Notes: generated by a model from the letters alone, not told the origin. A DNA stretch of 17,919 bases from an uncultured Rubrobacteraceae bacterium (GCA_902806105.1 CADCVI010000008.1:1-17919), one strand, 5' to 3'; numbered from the stretch's first letter, positions 1-8,933 are shown. Translations and numbers: made by a program.

Positions 1-884
1 ACGGGGCGGCGCGGTTCGGGCTCCTGGCCCCCGGAAGCTCGGCGGGCCTGAACTCTTTCGTTTTCTACTTCGCCCTGCCGGCATTCCTGTTCTCCCTGAT
101 GTCGGCCTCCCCGATCGGGGAGGTGCTTAACGTGCCGTTCATCCTGGCCTACTCCTCGACGAGCCTCGTGCTGTTCGCCCTGGCAGCGCTCGGCGGAAGG
201 GCCCTCTTCGGGGTCGGGAAGGGCGAGGCGGCGGTGCTGGGCCTGGCGGCGGTCCTCCCGAACACCGGCTACATGGGGATACCCCTGATCTCCACTGCCC
301 TCGGAAAGGAGGCCGCGCTCCCGATCGTCGTCGGGCTAATCGTCGATGGCGTGGTCCTTATCCCGATCGCGATGGTCCTCATAACGTCCGGCAAGGGAGC
401 GGGCGGTAGCACCCTCGGCAACCTCGCCTCGACGCTCACCCCCCTGGTACGCAACCCCATCATCGTCTCCATCTTCGCCGGGCTGCTGTTCTCGGCGGCC
501 GGTCCGGACACGCTACCGGCGCCGATCTCGAGCTTCCTCGACCTCCTCGCCGCCGCGACGGGACCGTGCGCCCTCTTCGCCCTCGGCGCGACCCTCGCCG
601 GGAGGTCCGTCTCGGGCGCCGCCGAGGTCTCCTACATGACCGCCCTCAAGCTCTTCGTACACCCGGCCGCCCTGTGGCTCGCGGCCACCCTGGTCTTCGG
701 CGTCGACCCGATGTGGGCGACCGCCGCCACCCTCGGCGCGGCCCTCCCCATCGCCGCCAACGTCTTCATCGTCGCCCGCCAATACGACACCTACGTCGAA
801 CGCACCTCAAGCGCCATCCTCGTCTCGACCTCGGTCTCCGTCGTCACGGTCTCCATCCTCCTCGCCCTCCTGAACGCCGGCTGA
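1..884 (+). CDS. AEC-family transporter (auxin efflux carrier type), 5' partial
   Basis: Membrane permease of the AEC / bile-acid:Na+ symporter-like superfamily; bacterial members are usually annotated as malonate, malate or other organic-acid carriers, so the substrate cannot be named. The reading frame is open from base 3 with no stop, well upstream of the first ATG at 99, and the upstream part encodes the typical AEC segment LNSFVFYFALPAFLF. The gene therefore begins before the window and probably only some 10-25 residues are missing. About 293 residues are visible. The family motif NTGYMGIPL (around residues 85-93 of the visible part) and about nine hydrophobic helices are seen, ending in a C-terminal helix VVTVSILLALL. 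It stops at 882-884 and the next gene has its own promoter, so it is probably a separate transcription unit. Family call is firm; substrate is unknown. Confidence 0.85.
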   Translation, partial: GAARFGLLAPGSSAGLNSFVFYFALPAFLFSLMSASPIGEVLNVPFILAYSSTSLVLFALAALGGRALFGVGKGEAAVLGLAAVLPNTGYMGIPLISTALGKEAALPIVVGLIVDGVVLIPIAMVLITSGKGAGGSTLGNLASTLTPLVRNPIIVSIFAGLLFSAAGPDTLPAPISSFLDLLAAATGPCALFALGATLAGRSVSGAAEVSYMTALKLFVHPAALWLAATLVFGVDPMWATAATLGAALPIAANVFIVARQYDTYVERTSSAILVSTSVSVVTVSILLALLNAG

Positions 885-892
885 CCCCGAGC

Positions 893-920
893 TTGAAATT
901 CTCGTATCTAGCTCTATAAT
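893..920 (+). promoter_or_regulatory. Sigma-70 type promoter for the MarR/MFS operon
   Basis: TTGAAA (893-898) and a perfect TATAAT (915-920) are separated by 16 bases in an AT-rich island (885-960) inside otherwise very GC-rich DNA. The expected transcription start, around 926-928, lies inside the palindrome at 922-939, and the first downstream gene starts at 961. This is the best promoter match in the window. Confidence 0.75.
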
Positions 921-921
921 T

Positions 922-939
922 TAATTAGCCTGCTAAGTA
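922..939 (+). promoter_or_regulatory. SlyA/MarR-type operator palindrome
   Basis: The sequence TTAGCCTGCTAA (925-936) is a perfect inverted repeat TTAGC-CT-GCTAA, extended on both sides to TA-N-TTAGC-NN-GCTAA-N-TA. It closely resembles the published SlyA box TTAGCAAGCTAA of the MarR family. It begins two bases after the -10 box and covers the predicted start of transcription, where a bound repressor would block the promoter. A marR gene is the second gene downstream, so autoregulation is the natural inference. Confidence 0.6.
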
Positions 940-960
940 ATCTCAAAGATAGGGGACGTC

Positions 961-1281
961 GTGGGTGTTGTAGCGGAGAGGATCGAGAAGGAGTTGCGGG
1001 ACTGGCCGGGGGTGGAGTCGAGGCCGCACAGGTTTGGCGGGGTGGAGTTCAGGGTTCGGGGGCACGAGATCGGGCACCTTCACGGGGACCGGTTGGCGGA
1101 CCTGCCGTTCCCGGTGCGGATACGGCGGGAGCTCGTGGCGTCGGGGAGGGCCGAGGAGCACCACGTCATGCCCGAGACCGGGTGGACAAGCTATCGCATG
1201 AGGGGCGAAGGGGACGTGGAGGGGGCGCTGGAGCTTTTTCGGATGAACTACGAGCGGATCCTGGCACGGGGAAAGGTTTGA
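961..1281 (+). CDS. DUF5519 'luciferase' domain protein
   Basis: Small cytoplasmic protein of 106 residues matching the DUF5519 family, often annotated 'luciferase family protein' because a related domain occurs in some luciferase entries; no enzymatic role is established. The family hallmarks are visible: HRFGGVEFR (residues 23-31), EIGHLHGDRLADLPFP (36-51), a helix rich in Arg/Glu, then HHVMPETGW (68-76) and a final helix ending near ELFRMNYERI. The GTG start at 961 has an AGGGG Shine-Dalgarno a few bases upstream. It is the first gene after the promoter/operator, and its stop (TGA 1279-1281) overlaps the TTG start of the marR gene, so the two are translationally coupled. Function is unknown; its place suggests a part in the MarR-regulated response. 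Confidence 0.75.
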   Translation: MGVVAERIEKELRDWPGVESRPHRFGGVEFRVRGHEIGHLHGDRLADLPFPVRIRRELVASGRAEEHHVMPETGWTSYRMRGEGDVEGALELFRMNYERILARGKV

Positions 1282-1724
1282 TCGGACCTGGCAGGGCGGG
1301 CCGTATCGGGGAGACGTCGGGTTTCGTTCTGGCGAAGGCGGCCCGGGCACACAGGGCGCGGGTCGGGGCCGCTCTCGCGGAGGTCGGGCTGCACGTCGGC
1401 CAGGAGATGGTCCTGCTGGAGCTCTGGAACGAGGACGGCCTCAGGGGGGGCGAGCTCGCCGCGAGGCTCGGCGTAGAGCCCCCGACCGTCAGCAGGATGC
1501 TCGGCCGCCTGGAGGGCTGCGGCCTCCTGGAGCGCCGCCGCGACCCGGAGGACGCCCGGAGCTTCCGGGTCTGCCTCACCGACAGGGGACGTGGCCTGCA
1601 GGGTCCCGTCGAGGACCTGTGGCTGGGGGTCGAGGAGCGGGCATTCAGGGGGATGACGGAGGAGGAGATCCAGCTTCTCAAGGGGCTCCTGAACCGTGTC
1701 AGGGAGAACCTCTGCGCGGGTTAG
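1278..1724 (+). CDS. MarR family transcriptional regulator
   Basis: Winged-helix DNA-binding repressor of about 148 residues, a normal MarR length. The core is easy to read: a dimerisation helix (FVLAKAARAHRARVG), LHVGQEMVLLELW, the helix-turn-helix LRGGELAARLGVEPPTVSRMLGRLE, then the wing LLERRRDPEDARSFRVCLTDRG and two C-terminal helices. An ATG at 1182 is in frame but would overlap the upstream gene by 100 bases with an odd Gly/Arg-rich leader. The TTG at 1278 is preferred because it follows GGGGAAAGG and overlaps the upstream stop (TTGA). Neighbours are a flavoprotein and a drug exporter, so it probably represses an efflux/detoxification operon through the palindrome at 922-939. The ligand is unknown. 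The exact start is less sure than the family. Confidence 0.85.
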   Translation: MIGPGRAGRIGETSGFVLAKAARAHRARVGAALAEVGLHVGQEMVLLELWNEDGLRGGELAARLGVEPPTVSRMLGRLEGCGLLERRRDPEDARSFRVCLTDRGRGLQGPVEDLWLGVEERAFRGMTEEEIQLLKGLLNRVRENLCAG

Positions 1725-1726
1725 AA

Positions 1727-1742
1727 AGCAAGTTGTTTTGCT
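1727..1742 (+). promoter_or_regulatory. Inverted repeat between marR and the flavoprotein gene
   Basis: AGCAA (1727-1731) and TTGCT (1738-1742) form an inverted repeat with a six-base centre in an AT-rich gap directly after the marR stop. It could be a second regulator site or a short RNA hairpin; it is too weak for a terminator. A TATATG at 1751-1756 might be a -10 box, but no good -35 is spaced correctly. The assignment is tentative. Confidence 0.25.
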
Positions 1743-1766
1743 GACGTTTCTATATGCGGGGAGAAG

Positions 1767-2387
1767 ATGATGGTTTCGAGAGATGGACGTTTAGGGGTTG
1801 TCGGGATAGGCGGGACGTTGCGCGAGGGGTCTTCGAGCCTCGGGGCGCTCCGCCGGGCGCTCGGGGCGGCGGGAGAGGCAGGGGCACGGACCGAGCTTCT
1901 GGACCTCAGGGAGCTAGACCTGCCGATGTACGTGCCCGGGAGGCCGCTCGCCGAGTACGGCGAGGGGGCGCAGAAGCTCGTTGAAGCCATGCGCGGGGCC
2001 GACGCCTTGATACTCAGCACGGCCGCGTATCATGGGACGCTCGCGGGGGTGACGAAGAACGCCCTTGATTTCGCGCAGTTTCTGAGCCGGGAGGAGAGGC
2101 CCTACTTCGACGGCAAGGTCGTCGGGATCGTCGCGACGGCAGGCGGGGAGATGGCAGGGGCCAACACGACCGGGGCGCTCGTGAACGTCGTGCACGCCCT
2201 CAGGGGTACGGTGGCGCCGCTGATGGTTGCCGTGCCGCGAGCGTGGGAACGCTCGGACCGCGACGGTAACGTCACCGACGAGGGATACGCGGGACGCCTG
2301 GAAGATCTGGGCAGGCTCGTCGTGGACCTCGCGTCGAGGCTCGCGGCCGGGAAAGGTTCGGCGCGGAGGCTCAGGGCCACCGCCTAG
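1767..2387 (+). CDS. NADPH-dependent FMN reductase family flavoprotein
   Basis: Flavodoxin-fold protein of 206 residues from the NADPH-dependent FMN reductase family, which reduces FMN, azo compounds, chromate or quinones with NAD(P)H. The N-terminal beta strand and phosphate loop are GVVGIGGTLREGSSS (residues 9-23; the usual form is GSxRxxS). It is followed by LDLRELDLPMY, a middle strand DALILSTAAYHGTLAGVTKNALDF (the family usually has PEYNxSxPgxLKNaiD) and VGIVATAGGEMAG. A GGGGAG Shine-Dalgarno precedes ATGATG at 1767/1770; either Met could start it. The gene sits 42 bases after marR and about 50 bases before an efflux pump gene. This is consistent with detoxification of quinone-like or nitroaromatic compounds, but the substrate is inferred only from context. 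Confidence 0.8.
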   Translation: MMVSRDGRLGVVGIGGTLREGSSSLGALRRALGAAGEAGARTELLDLRELDLPMYVPGRPLAEYGEGAQKLVEAMRGADALILSTAAYHGTLAGVTKNALDFAQFLSREERPYFDGKVVGIVATAGGEMAGANTTGALVNVVHALRGTVAPLMVAVPRAWERSDRDGNVTDEGYAGRLEDLGRLVVDLASRLAAGKGSARRLRATA

Positions 2388-2439
2388 CGGGGCCTGCAAG
2401 AAGTCGGCGGCGGCCCGAAGTCCGGAAGGAGAACCCCTT

Positions 2440-3870
2440 ATCGCGGAGAACAAAACGCCCTCGGGCGAAGGAGGCGGGGGCCGTATCTCGACGAGGCTGT
2501 TGCTGCTCGTCCTGATCTCTGCGGTCTTCGTCTCCGTCCTCAACAGCTCGATGGTGAACGTGGTGGTGCCCGTTATTGGGCGCGAGTTCGGGGCGTCGGC
2601 CGGGCAGGTAGGGTGGGTGATCACGGGCTACCTCCTCGTCTACGCCGTGGGTATCCCGCTCTACGGGCGGATCTCGGACCTGTTCAGCCTGCGCTCGACG
2701 TTCACGCTGGGGCTACTGATCTTCGCCCTGGGCTCCCTGATCTGCGCCCTTGCCCCGAGCCTCGTCGTGCTCGTCGCCGGGCGCATCGTGCAGGCGGCGG
2801 GAGGGGCGGCCATTCCGGCGCTCGCGAGCGCTTCCGTCGCCAAGCTCCTGCCGCCCGGGGAGCGTGGCGGCGCGCTGGGGCTGGTGCTATCGAGCGTCGG
2901 GATCGGGGCGGCGGTGGGGCCGGTCGTGGGCGGGCTCGTCGCGAGCCTTGCCGGTTGGCAGGCCCTGTTCTACGCCACGCTCATGCTGGCGAGCGGGCTG
3001 GTCATCGGCGCGTGGTTCGTGCTGCCGCACACAAGGCCCTCCGGTGAGCGCTCCTTCGACGTCCCCGGCGGGGTGCTTCTCGGGCTCGCCGCGGGGCTTT
3101 TCCTCTTCGGGGTCACGCAGGGGCAGGTCGAGGGGTTCGGTTCCCTCTCCTCCTGGGGGAGCTTCGTGGGCTCGGCCGTCGCGGCTGCGGGGTTCGCGTG
3201 GCGGATCACGACCGCCGTCCACCCGTTCGCCCCGCCCGACCTCTTCCGGAACCTTCCCTACGTCGCGGCGCTGGCGGTCGGGTTCTTCTCGATGCTCGCG
3301 AACGTGACGAGCCTGGTCTTCGTGCCGCTCCTGGTCTCGGAGGTCAACGGCCTCACGGCGGCGCGCGCCGGGCTCGTGCTGGCGCCGGGGGCGATCGCGC
3401 TGGCCCTCCTCTCTCCCTACGCCGGACGCCTCTCGGACCGCGTGGGGGCGCGGCCCCTGATCTTCGCTGGGCTCGGCGTCATGCTCGCGTCGGCGCTCTT
3501 TCTCTCCAGCTTCGGGGCCGGGGGCTCCGCCGTGACGGTGTCACTCGGGATGCTCGGGTTGGGCTCCGGGTTCGCCTTCGCCAACTCCTCCACCAACAAC
3601 GCAGCCCAGGCCGTGCTGCCCAGGGAGGAGATCGGGGTGGGGTTCGGGATCTTCCAGGGCCTCTTCTTTCTCGGCGGCGGGACGGGACCGGCGGTGATAG
3701 GGGCCTTCTTCGCGGCGAGATCCAGCGCCGGGGCCAGCGCCCTGAACCCGTTCTACGGCCTCGGCGCCGACCCGTTCTCCGACGCCTTCCTCATGGTCGC
3801 CGTCGCGCTCATCGTCTCGCTGGTCGCCGCCGTCTGGGTGCGGGGCGGCGGGAAGAAAGAGGCCGCGTAA
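2440..3870 (+). CDS. MFS drug exporter, DHA2 (14-TM) type, TetA(L)-like
   Basis: Proton-coupled multidrug or antibiotic efflux pump of about 476 residues. About 14 hydrophobic helices can be counted, as in the DHA2 group. TM1 carries LNSSMVNVVVPVI; motif A is YGRISDLFSLRS after TM2; motif B is VAGRIVQAAGGAAIPA; motif C is GIGAAVGPVVGG in TM5; a second motif A-like loop is YAGRLSDRVGARP. The arrangement resembles tetracycline pumps of the TetA(L)/TetK group, but the substrate cannot be fixed. The start is a problem: no in-frame ATG, GTG or TTG lies between 2227 (inside the upstream gene) and a TTG at 2500 already within TM1. I chose the ATC at 2440, eight bases after an excellent AAGGAG (2426-2431). 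A mutated start codon or sequence error is possible. Last gene of the MarR operon. Confidence 0.8.
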   Translation: MAENKTPSGEGGGGRISTRLLLLVLISAVFVSVLNSSMVNVVVPVIGREFGASAGQVGWVITGYLLVYAVGIPLYGRISDLFSLRSTFTLGLLIFALGSLICALAPSLVVLVAGRIVQAAGGAAIPALASASVAKLLPPGERGGALGLVLSSVGIGAAVGPVVGGLVASLAGWQALFYATLMLASGLVIGAWFVLPHTRPSGERSFDVPGGVLLGLAAGLFLFGVTQGQVEGFGSLSSWGSFVGSAVAAAGFAWRITTAVHPFAPPDLFRNLPYVAALAVGFFSMLANVTSLVFVPLLVSEVNGLTAARAGLVLAPGAIALALLSPYAGRLSDRVGARPLIFAGLGVMLASALFLSSFGAGGSAVTVSLGMLGLGSGFAFANSSTNNAAQAVLPREEIGVGFGIFQGLFFLGGGTGPAVIGAFFAARSSAGASALNPFYGLGADPFSDAFLMVAVALIVSLVAAVWVRGGGKKEAA

Positions 3871-4080
3871 CGCTCGAAGGAGGAAGTACCGGAGCGCAGA
3901 GGGATCAGAGCTCGGCTACAGGGATTCGCCGCGGGCCGCTCGTGACGCGTTTCGGGTGGTGGCGCGAGGGGATCCTTCGGCAACGCGTCGTTTCGGGGGG
4001 GTGCGCCACGGGTAGTCCTTTCTGGTCGGAAAGCGATGGCAAAGACCGTGTAGCGAAGCAAGTACGTGAGGGAGAGATTC
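3871..4080 (+). other. GC-rich leader with several inverted repeats, no gene
   Basis: This 210-base gap precedes the small anchored protein gene. It holds possible RNA stems: GTGGCGC (3959-3965) with GCGCCAC (4003-4009), CACGG (4007-4011) with CCGTG (4046-4050), and CTTTC (4018-4022) with GAAAG (4029-4033). It also holds a direct repeat, ACGCGTTTCGGG (3945-3956) and ACGCGTCGTTTCGGG (3983-3997). The dense pairing suggests a structured 5' leader, but I could not match it to a named riboswitch class. No convincing promoter is seen. Confidence 0.35.
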
Positions 4081-4440
4081 GTGAAGAAGCTGATGCATAT
4101 CGTCGTGGCCGCCCTTGTAGCCCTAACATTTCTTGCGCCGGCCGCCATAGCGCAGGAAGAGACGACGATTTTAGAGGAGACCACCGTGTATCCCGACGGC
4201 GCCCCCGCTGCGGGGAGCACGGGCGGCGCTACCGAGGATGCCGCCGGATCCGGCGGCACGATGGGCGGCAACACCTCCGGTACGACACCTGATGGAAGCA
4301 TGGGTGGCGCGGACACCGCCGCAACCACGGCCGGTGGTCCGCTGCCCACGAGCGGCGGTCCCGCGATCCTCGCGCCGGCGGTCGCCCTGCTCCTCGGCTC
4401 CGGCGTCGTGGCGTTCGCGGTGCTGCGCCGCGGAAGGTAG
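4081..4440 (+). CDS. Small secreted protein with LPTSG-type anchor signal
   Basis: A 119-residue protein with a Sec signal peptide (KKLMHIVVAALVALTFLAPAAIA, cleavage probably before Gln25), then a low-complexity linker rich in Gly, Thr, Ser, Ala and acidic residues (25-87). It ends with a sorting-signal-like tail: LPTSG at residues 88-92, a hydrophobic helix (94-115) and a basic RRGR end. The layout matches sortase substrates (LPXTG, helix, positive tail) except that Ser replaces Thr in the fourth position, so it may be a sortase variant substrate or simply a membrane-anchored surface protein. There is no folded domain. The GTG at 4081 is chosen because GAGGGAGA lies just before it; another GTG at 4066 is in frame. 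No sortase gene is in the window. Function unknown, perhaps a cell-surface spacer or structural protein. Confidence 0.7.
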   Translation: MKKLMHIVVAALVALTFLAPAAIAQEETTILEETTVYPDGAPAAGSTGGATEDAAGSGGTMGGNTSGTTPDGSMGGADTAATTAGGPLPTSGGPAILAPAVALLLGSGVVAFAVLRRGR

Positions 4441-4565
4441 CACGGCTCAACAACTAGAGGGCGACCCGCCGTTGGGCTGAGCATGGCGACGAGCGCGCCA
4501 ATCCAGATCCCTCCCGCCCACGAGGGTGTCTCGCCTTTACCCTGGGGACATCGCGAACTCGTCTG

Positions 4566-4691
4566 ATGGCCAAAGGGTCAACGGAGGACTACGAGCAGCA
4601 GGTCGAACTCTTCGCAACCAAGGTCGCCCCGGGAGTGCGAGAGACCGTCGATGGGATCGCGCTCACGAGCATGGCAGCCGGTGACGGGTAA
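4566..4691 (+). pseudogene. Possible remnant of a luciferase-like monooxygenase C-terminus
   Basis: A 41-codon open stretch encodes EDYEQQVELFATKVAPGVRE near its start. This looks like the last helix of LLM-class (bacterial luciferase-like, F420- or FMN-dependent) monooxygenases, which often end in a similar 'Y..QVELFa.eVaP.vRe' pattern. The TIM-barrel part expected upstream is absent, and the upstream DNA in the same frame has no such similarity. No Shine-Dalgarno of note precedes the ATG. I read it as a decayed fragment; chance similarity cannot be excluded. Confidence 0.35.
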
Positions 4692-4757
4692 TGGCGGAGG
4701 GCGGGCATGCCGAGTACACATCAGCTCGCGGTTGCGTTCCCCGGTCCCGGGTGAGGG

Positions 4758-4763
4758 TATAGT
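4758..4763 (+). promoter_or_regulatory. Candidate -10 box for the NDH-2 gene
   Basis: TATAGT lies 37 bases upstream of the NDH-2 start codon. A TTGCGT at 4732-4737 could be the -35 element, but the spacing of 20 bases is too long for a standard sigma-70 promoter, so this is only a candidate. Confidence 0.25.
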
Positions 4764-4799
4764 GGGGCGGGACCTGGACACGAGCCGCCGGAGGCGAGC

Positions 4800-6188
4800 A
4801 TGAGGAGATGGGTCAAGGGTGTGCTTGCGGCTGGTGGGGCCGCGGTTGCCGCGGGTGCGTTGCGCGATTACCTGAACCCGGAGCCGCGCTACTCGCCCTG
4901 GGAGAGGCGACCATACGGGGTTTTCGAGAAGAAGGTGCTCGTCGTGGGGGGCGGCTTCGGGGGCTACTCCGTCGTCGAGAAGCTCACCGCGGCGACCCGT
5001 CGCAGGGACGACGTCGCCATCATGATGCTCTCGCGGGAGAACTTCTTTACGTTCTGGCCGATGGTCGCGGGCACCATATCCAGCGACATCGACTCCCTGA
5101 ACGTCGCCCAGCCCTTGAGGAGGGCGCTCATTACCGCCGGGGCGAGCTTCAGGAGGGCGCCGCTGGAACGCATCGACCACGCGAGGAAGATTGCTGTTGC
5201 AGGGGGGAAGGAGTTCCCCTACGACCAACTCGTGATCGCCGTGGGGGCCCAGCCGAACTTCTTCGGGATAGAAGGCGTCGAGGAGCACTGCCTGACGATG
5301 AAGGGGGTCGCCGACGCCGAGCGCATAAGGAACCGCGTCATCGAGCGCTTCGAGGACGCGACGCTCGCCGACGGGGACGTGCCGCCCTCGCGGCTCACCT
5401 TCGCCGTTATCGGGGGCGGCTCGACCGGGGTCGAGACCGCGGCGGAGATAGACGCCCTCATCAGCGACGCGCTCGCGCCGGACTACCCGGGCATAAAACG
5501 GGCCGACGCCAAGGTGATCCTGCTAACGCGCGGCTCGGAGATCCTGCCCGAACTCGACCCCGCGCTCCGGCGCGCCGCCCGCGCCCGGCTCGCCGCCAGG
5601 AACGTCGAGGTTTTAACCGGGGCCGCGGCCGAGCGGGTCGAGGCGGACCGGGTAGTGTTGAAGGACGGGCGTGAGATCTCGACGGAGAACGCGATCTGGA
5701 CGGCCGGTGGCCGCCCGAACGAGCTGCTCAAGAGCCTCGACCTCCCGCTCACCGAGCGCGACGGCGTGATCGTGGACGAGTACCTGCGTGTCGAGGACCG
5801 CCCGGGCGTGTGGTCCCTCGGCGACTGCGCCGCAGTCCCGAACCTCCGGTCGGAGAGCGAGAAGGAGAGGTTCGTCCCCCCCACCGCCCAGGCGGCCGCG
5901 CAGCAGGGCGAGGCGGCGGCGAAGAACATCCTCGCGACCCTCGACGGGCGGGAGGCCGAGATGGAGCCCTTCGAGTACCGTCCCCTGGGCCAGCTTGTCG
6001 AGCTGGGGAGCGAGTTCGCCGTCAACGAGGTGCTCGGGGTGAAGTTCAGTGGCCTGTTGGCCGCGCTCGTGTGGCGGGCCACCTACCTGTACAAGCTGGA
6101 GAGCCCGAGGGGCAAGGCGGCGGTCGCCGCCGACTGGACGCTCGGACTGTTCTTCCGCCCGGTCGCGGCCGAGATCCGCAGGGACTGA
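4800..6188 (+). CDS. Type II NADH dehydrogenase (NDH-2), NAD(P)/FAD-dependent
   Basis: Single-subunit membrane-bound flavoenzyme of 462 residues that passes electrons from NADH to quinone without pumping protons. Residues 1-22 form an Ala/Gly-rich hydrophobic N-terminal helix that probably anchors it, an extension not found in many NDH-2 proteins. The FAD-binding beta-alpha-beta motif is KVLVVGGGFGG (45-55). The NADH-binding motif is FAVIGGGSTGVETAAEI (near 202-218). The second FAD motif is WSLGDCAAVP (338-347), followed by PPTAQAAAQQG, the conserved segment near the quinone site. A C-terminal membrane-associating part (LVWRATYLYKLESPRGKAAVAADW) is typical. The ATG at 4800 follows GGAGGCG. 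It stands between a spacer and a PPOX gene and seems to be its own transcription unit. A general pyridine nucleotide-disulphide reductase is the less specific alternative. Confidence 0.85.
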   Translation: MRRWVKGVLAAGGAAVAAGALRDYLNPEPRYSPWERRPYGVFEKKVLVVGGGFGGYSVVEKLTAATRRRDDVAIMMLSRENFFTFWPMVAGTISSDIDSLNVAQPLRRALITAGASFRRAPLERIDHARKIAVAGGKEFPYDQLVIAVGAQPNFFGIEGVEEHCLTMKGVADAERIRNRVIERFEDATLADGDVPPSRLTFAVIGGGSTGVETAAEIDALISDALAPDYPGIKRADAKVILLTRGSEILPELDPALRRAARARLAARNVEVLTGAAAERVEADRVVLKDGREISTENAIWTAGGRPNELLKSLDLPLTERDGVIVDEYLRVEDRPGVWSLGDCAAVPNLRSESEKERFVPPTAQAAAQQGEAAAKNILATLDGREAEMEPFEYRPLGQLVELGSEFAVNEVLGVKFSGLLAALVWRATYLYKLESPRGKAAVAADWTLGLFFRPVAAEIRRD

Positions 6189-6291
6189 GGGCGCGTGAGC
6201 GTGGCGTACCGCGCCGGCTGGCCGATGGGACCGTGAACGCGGCGGTCTGCCCCGGCAACGACACGACCGCTACCCGAAGGAGAGAACGTCC

Positions 6292-6705
6292 ATGAGCACG
6301 AGCGAGAAGCAGCCGGTGATCCCCGAGGGCTACAATGACCTGCTCTCGTCAGCCGCCCTCGCCCACGTGGCGACGCTCGGCCCCCACGGCGAGCCCCAGA
6401 ACAACCCCGTGTGGTTCGACTGGGACGGCCAGCACCTCAAGTTCAGCCAGACCAAGTCGCGCCAGAAGTACCGCAACCTCGAACGCGAACCGCGCGTCGC
6501 ACTCTCCATCGTCGACCCCGATAACCCCTACCGCTACCTGGAGGTGCGCGGCGAGGTCGAGAAGATCGAGGAGGACCCGAACCTCGACTTTATCAACGCG
6601 ATGGCGAAAAAGTACCTCGGGATGGACGAGTACCCCTACCACCAGCCGGGCGACGAGCGCGTCGTGATGTTCGTGCGCCCGGACCACACCACCAGGATGC
6701 CCTAG
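6292..6705 (+). CDS. PPOX-class F420/flavin-dependent oxidoreductase
   Basis: A 137-residue split beta-barrel protein of the pyridoxamine 5'-phosphate oxidase superfamily, the type usually annotated 'PPOX class F420-dependent oxidoreductase' in actinobacteria. Members use F420H2 or FMN to reduce varied substrates, biliverdin among them. The family pattern is clear: SSAALAHVATLGPHGEPQNNPVWFDWDG (strands 1-3, cofactor pocket), KSRQKYRNLEREPRVALSIVDPDNPYRYLEVRGEVEKI, and a helix with KKYLGMDEYPYHQPGDERVVMFVRPDH near the end. The ATG at 6292 has a strong GAAGGAGAG. The gap to the following exporter gene is only 11 bases, so these two are likely co-transcribed. The true substrate, and whether it binds F420 or FMN, cannot be decided from the sequence. 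Confidence 0.85.
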   Translation: MSTSEKQPVIPEGYNDLLSSAALAHVATLGPHGEPQNNPVWFDWDGQHLKFSQTKSRQKYRNLEREPRVALSIVDPDNPYRYLEVRGEVEKIEEDPNLDFINAMAKKYLGMDEYPYHQPGDERVVMFVRPDHTTRMP

Positions 6706-6716
6706 CGGTCCCGGCG

Positions 6717-8489
<1,773 letters not shown>

Positions 8490-8739
8490 CCCCGAGGGAC
8501 AAACCGCCACCGTCCCCCCAAGCCCGACGATACTTCCGGTTCCGTACCACCCGACGGCTCGTAGAAAGCCAGCAGGGCGGCCGACGAAGTAAGCATGGAA
8601 TCTCCTGTTCGAGCAGCACTACCGCGGGCAGGCTCCTCGCCACAGCTCCCGGTAAACAGAGCTCCCGACCCCAATGCCCGCTTGGACGACCTGGCCTCCG
8701 AGAGCGGTGGAGCAAAAGCGGCCTCCGCGACGAGAAAAG

Positions 8740-8756
8740 CATGGAACGCTTCCATG
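8740..8756 (+). repeat. Perfect 17-bp palindrome upstream of mtlA
   Basis: CATGGAA-CGC-TTCCATG is a perfect inverted repeat of two 7-base arms around a 3-base centre, the size of a typical dimer operator. It overlaps the second copy of AAGCATGGAA. It is some 275 bases before the mtlA start, far for an operator of the mtl promoter unless transcription starts further upstream. Confidence 0.5.
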
Positions 8757-8933
8757 ATATGGCGGCCATGAAGCCGCGTCTGCGGGGTCTACGGTCCCTC
8801 CAGAATTGATTCGAGGACGGCGTATCGTCGAGCGCGTCCGGTAGAGCGACGCGCCCTCCTGAAACCCGTCGATCGATCTCGTCTATTCCGGCTTTGGCAA
8901 CAACTCCTCTGTCCCCATGGCAATAAGTACATA

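Larger units (their letters stand above)
4441..4799 (+). other. Gene-poor spacer before the NDH-2 gene
   Basis: This 359-base stretch has no convincing intact gene. Right after the anchored-protein stop there is a possible hairpin, GCTCA (4445-4449) plus CAAC (4451-4454) pairing with GTTG (4471-4474) plus TGAGC (4478-4482). It has an uneven internal loop and no T-run, so it is only a weak terminator candidate. A short fragment at 4566-4691 resembles a monooxygenase tail. TATAGT at 4758-4763 may be the -10 box for the next gene. Confidence 0.4.

Noticed and set aside
1182..1277. Longer MarR protein starting at ATG 1182
   Set aside because: It would overlap the DUF5519 gene by 100 bases and add a Gly/Arg-rich leader not typical for MarR; the TTG at 1278 has a good ribosome site.
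3940..4060. Resemblance to a GEMM (cyclic-di-GMP) riboswitch (CCACGGG and GGCAA pieces)
   Set aside because: The key GCAAAGCC segment and the tetraloop/receptor pair are not present in the right order, so no class can be claimed.
8893..8915. TTTGGCA, like half of the Bacillus/Geobacillus MtlR site
   Set aside because: The second half (TGACAA) is not found at the needed distance; a single 7-base match is not evidence.
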